DNA from: VBCK01 sp035511515
Lineage (GTDB): Bacteria > Pseudomonadota > Gammaproteobacteria > Burkholderiales > Burkholderiaceae_F
Direction of reading: 5' to 3'
Length of the DNA: 13,796 bases
NCBI GenBank assembly: GCA_035511515.1
Contig: DATKFG010000099.1
Location: forward strand, 1 to 13,796
Shown here: positions 13,596 to 13,796 of the stretch, piece by piece
Layout of the letters: every line of letters begins with the position of its first letter
How positions within the stretch are numbered: position 1 is the first letter of the stretch
Notes under the pieces: model-generated
Databases searched by the model: none
Told to the model about the DNA's origin: nothing
What the model saw: the letters and a program-made list of their open reading frames with translations, nothing else
Made by a program: the position numbers and the translations under genes

Positions 13596-13796
13596 ATGTC
13601 CGCGCGAATCTGCCGCACCGTCCTGTCGTGCCTGCTCGCCGCCACCGCGCCCGCCGCGACGGCGATGGGCTTTGCCGGCCTGGAGCGGCTGATCGCCGAA
13701 CGGCACGTACGCTCGATCGAGGACCTGCTGGCGCTGCTTCCAACGGACATGCGCTCGCGCTACGTGCTGATGTTCCGCAGCCGCAGCCTGCACGGA
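13596..13796 (+). CDS. Secreted hypothetical protein, N-terminal part (runs off the window)
   Basis: From the ATG at 13596 the frame is open for 67 codons to the window end. The first 23 residues (MSARICRTVLSCLLAATAPA and on to ATA) form a clear signal peptide, predicted to be cut near ATA-MG. The mature part begins FAGLERLIAERHVRSIEDL, then LLPTDMRSRYVLMFRSRSLHG. The pattern LLP-x-D-x-R-x-x-YVLMF-x-SRSL resembles a group of uncharacterised proteobacterial secreted proteins I cannot name with confidence. Codon use is strongly GC at third positions, supporting this frame over the antisense frames. No clear Shine-Dalgarno precedes the ATG. It is divergent from the hydrolase gene and may share its control region. 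Confidence 0.65.
   Translation, partial: MSARICRTVLSCLLAATAPAATAMGFAGLERLIAERHVRSIEDLLALLPTDMRSRYVLMFRSRSLHG

Overview
The window is high-GC DNA, dense in long spurious antisense frames. The protein families present (Pseudomonas-type branched-chain keto acid dehydrogenase, Pcm, DUF3300/DUF2950 pair, YbhB-type PEBP, TrpD-like glycosyltransferase family 3, large secreted alpha/beta hydrolase) point to a beta- or gammaproteobacterial chromosome. I cannot fix the genus from sequence alone. No tRNA, rRNA, transposase, phage gene or CRISPR array is visible.

Left part (1-5300): a REP-like palindrome opens the window and runs into the apparent start of a CrtC/AttH-type lipocalin-like protein (37-1116, +). 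Convergent to it, with an 11-bp tail overlap, is a tight minus-strand operon. It begins with a short ubiquitin-fold protein (4665-5012) that looks like a Mut7-C protein cut off just after its RNase-like domain begins. Then come bkdA1 (E1 alpha), bkdA2 (E1 beta) and bkdB (E2) of the branched-chain 2-oxoacid dehydrogenase complex. Gene junctions are -4, +3 and +2 nt, so translation is probably coupled. No E3 (lpdV) gene and no bkdR regulator lie in the window, so E3 must come from elsewhere. The three subunits would oxidatively decarboxylate the keto acids of valine, leucine and isoleucine to acyl-CoAs.

Middle (5294-10140): pcm (protein repair methyltransferase, +) is followed by a minus-strand run. 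In transcription order this is a TrpD-like protein lacking the usual GTGGD loop, a small hypothetical membrane-associated protein, a DUF3300 exported protein with a His/Asp-rich stretch and a codon-repeat tract, and a DUF2950 protein. The DUF3300 and DUF2950 genes overlap by 4 nt and form a two-gene envelope unit of unknown function.

Right part (10290-13796): a secreted PEBP/YbhB-like protein (+) converges, across a strong 12-bp hairpin, on a 706-residue exported alpha/beta hydrolase (-). Upstream of the hydrolase is a 436-bp, visibly AT-richer spacer. It holds an FNR-like palindrome, another perfect inverted repeat and a 15-bp direct repeat. The window ends inside the first 67 codons of a secreted hypothetical protein (+).

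The most unusual items are the truncated Mut7-C ubiquitin gene coupled to bkdA1, the motif-degenerate TrpD homologue, the DUF3300/DUF2950 unit, the repeat-built linker of BkdB, and the repeat-rich control region at 13263-13368. I see no clear multi-gene defence system or other wholly novel system.
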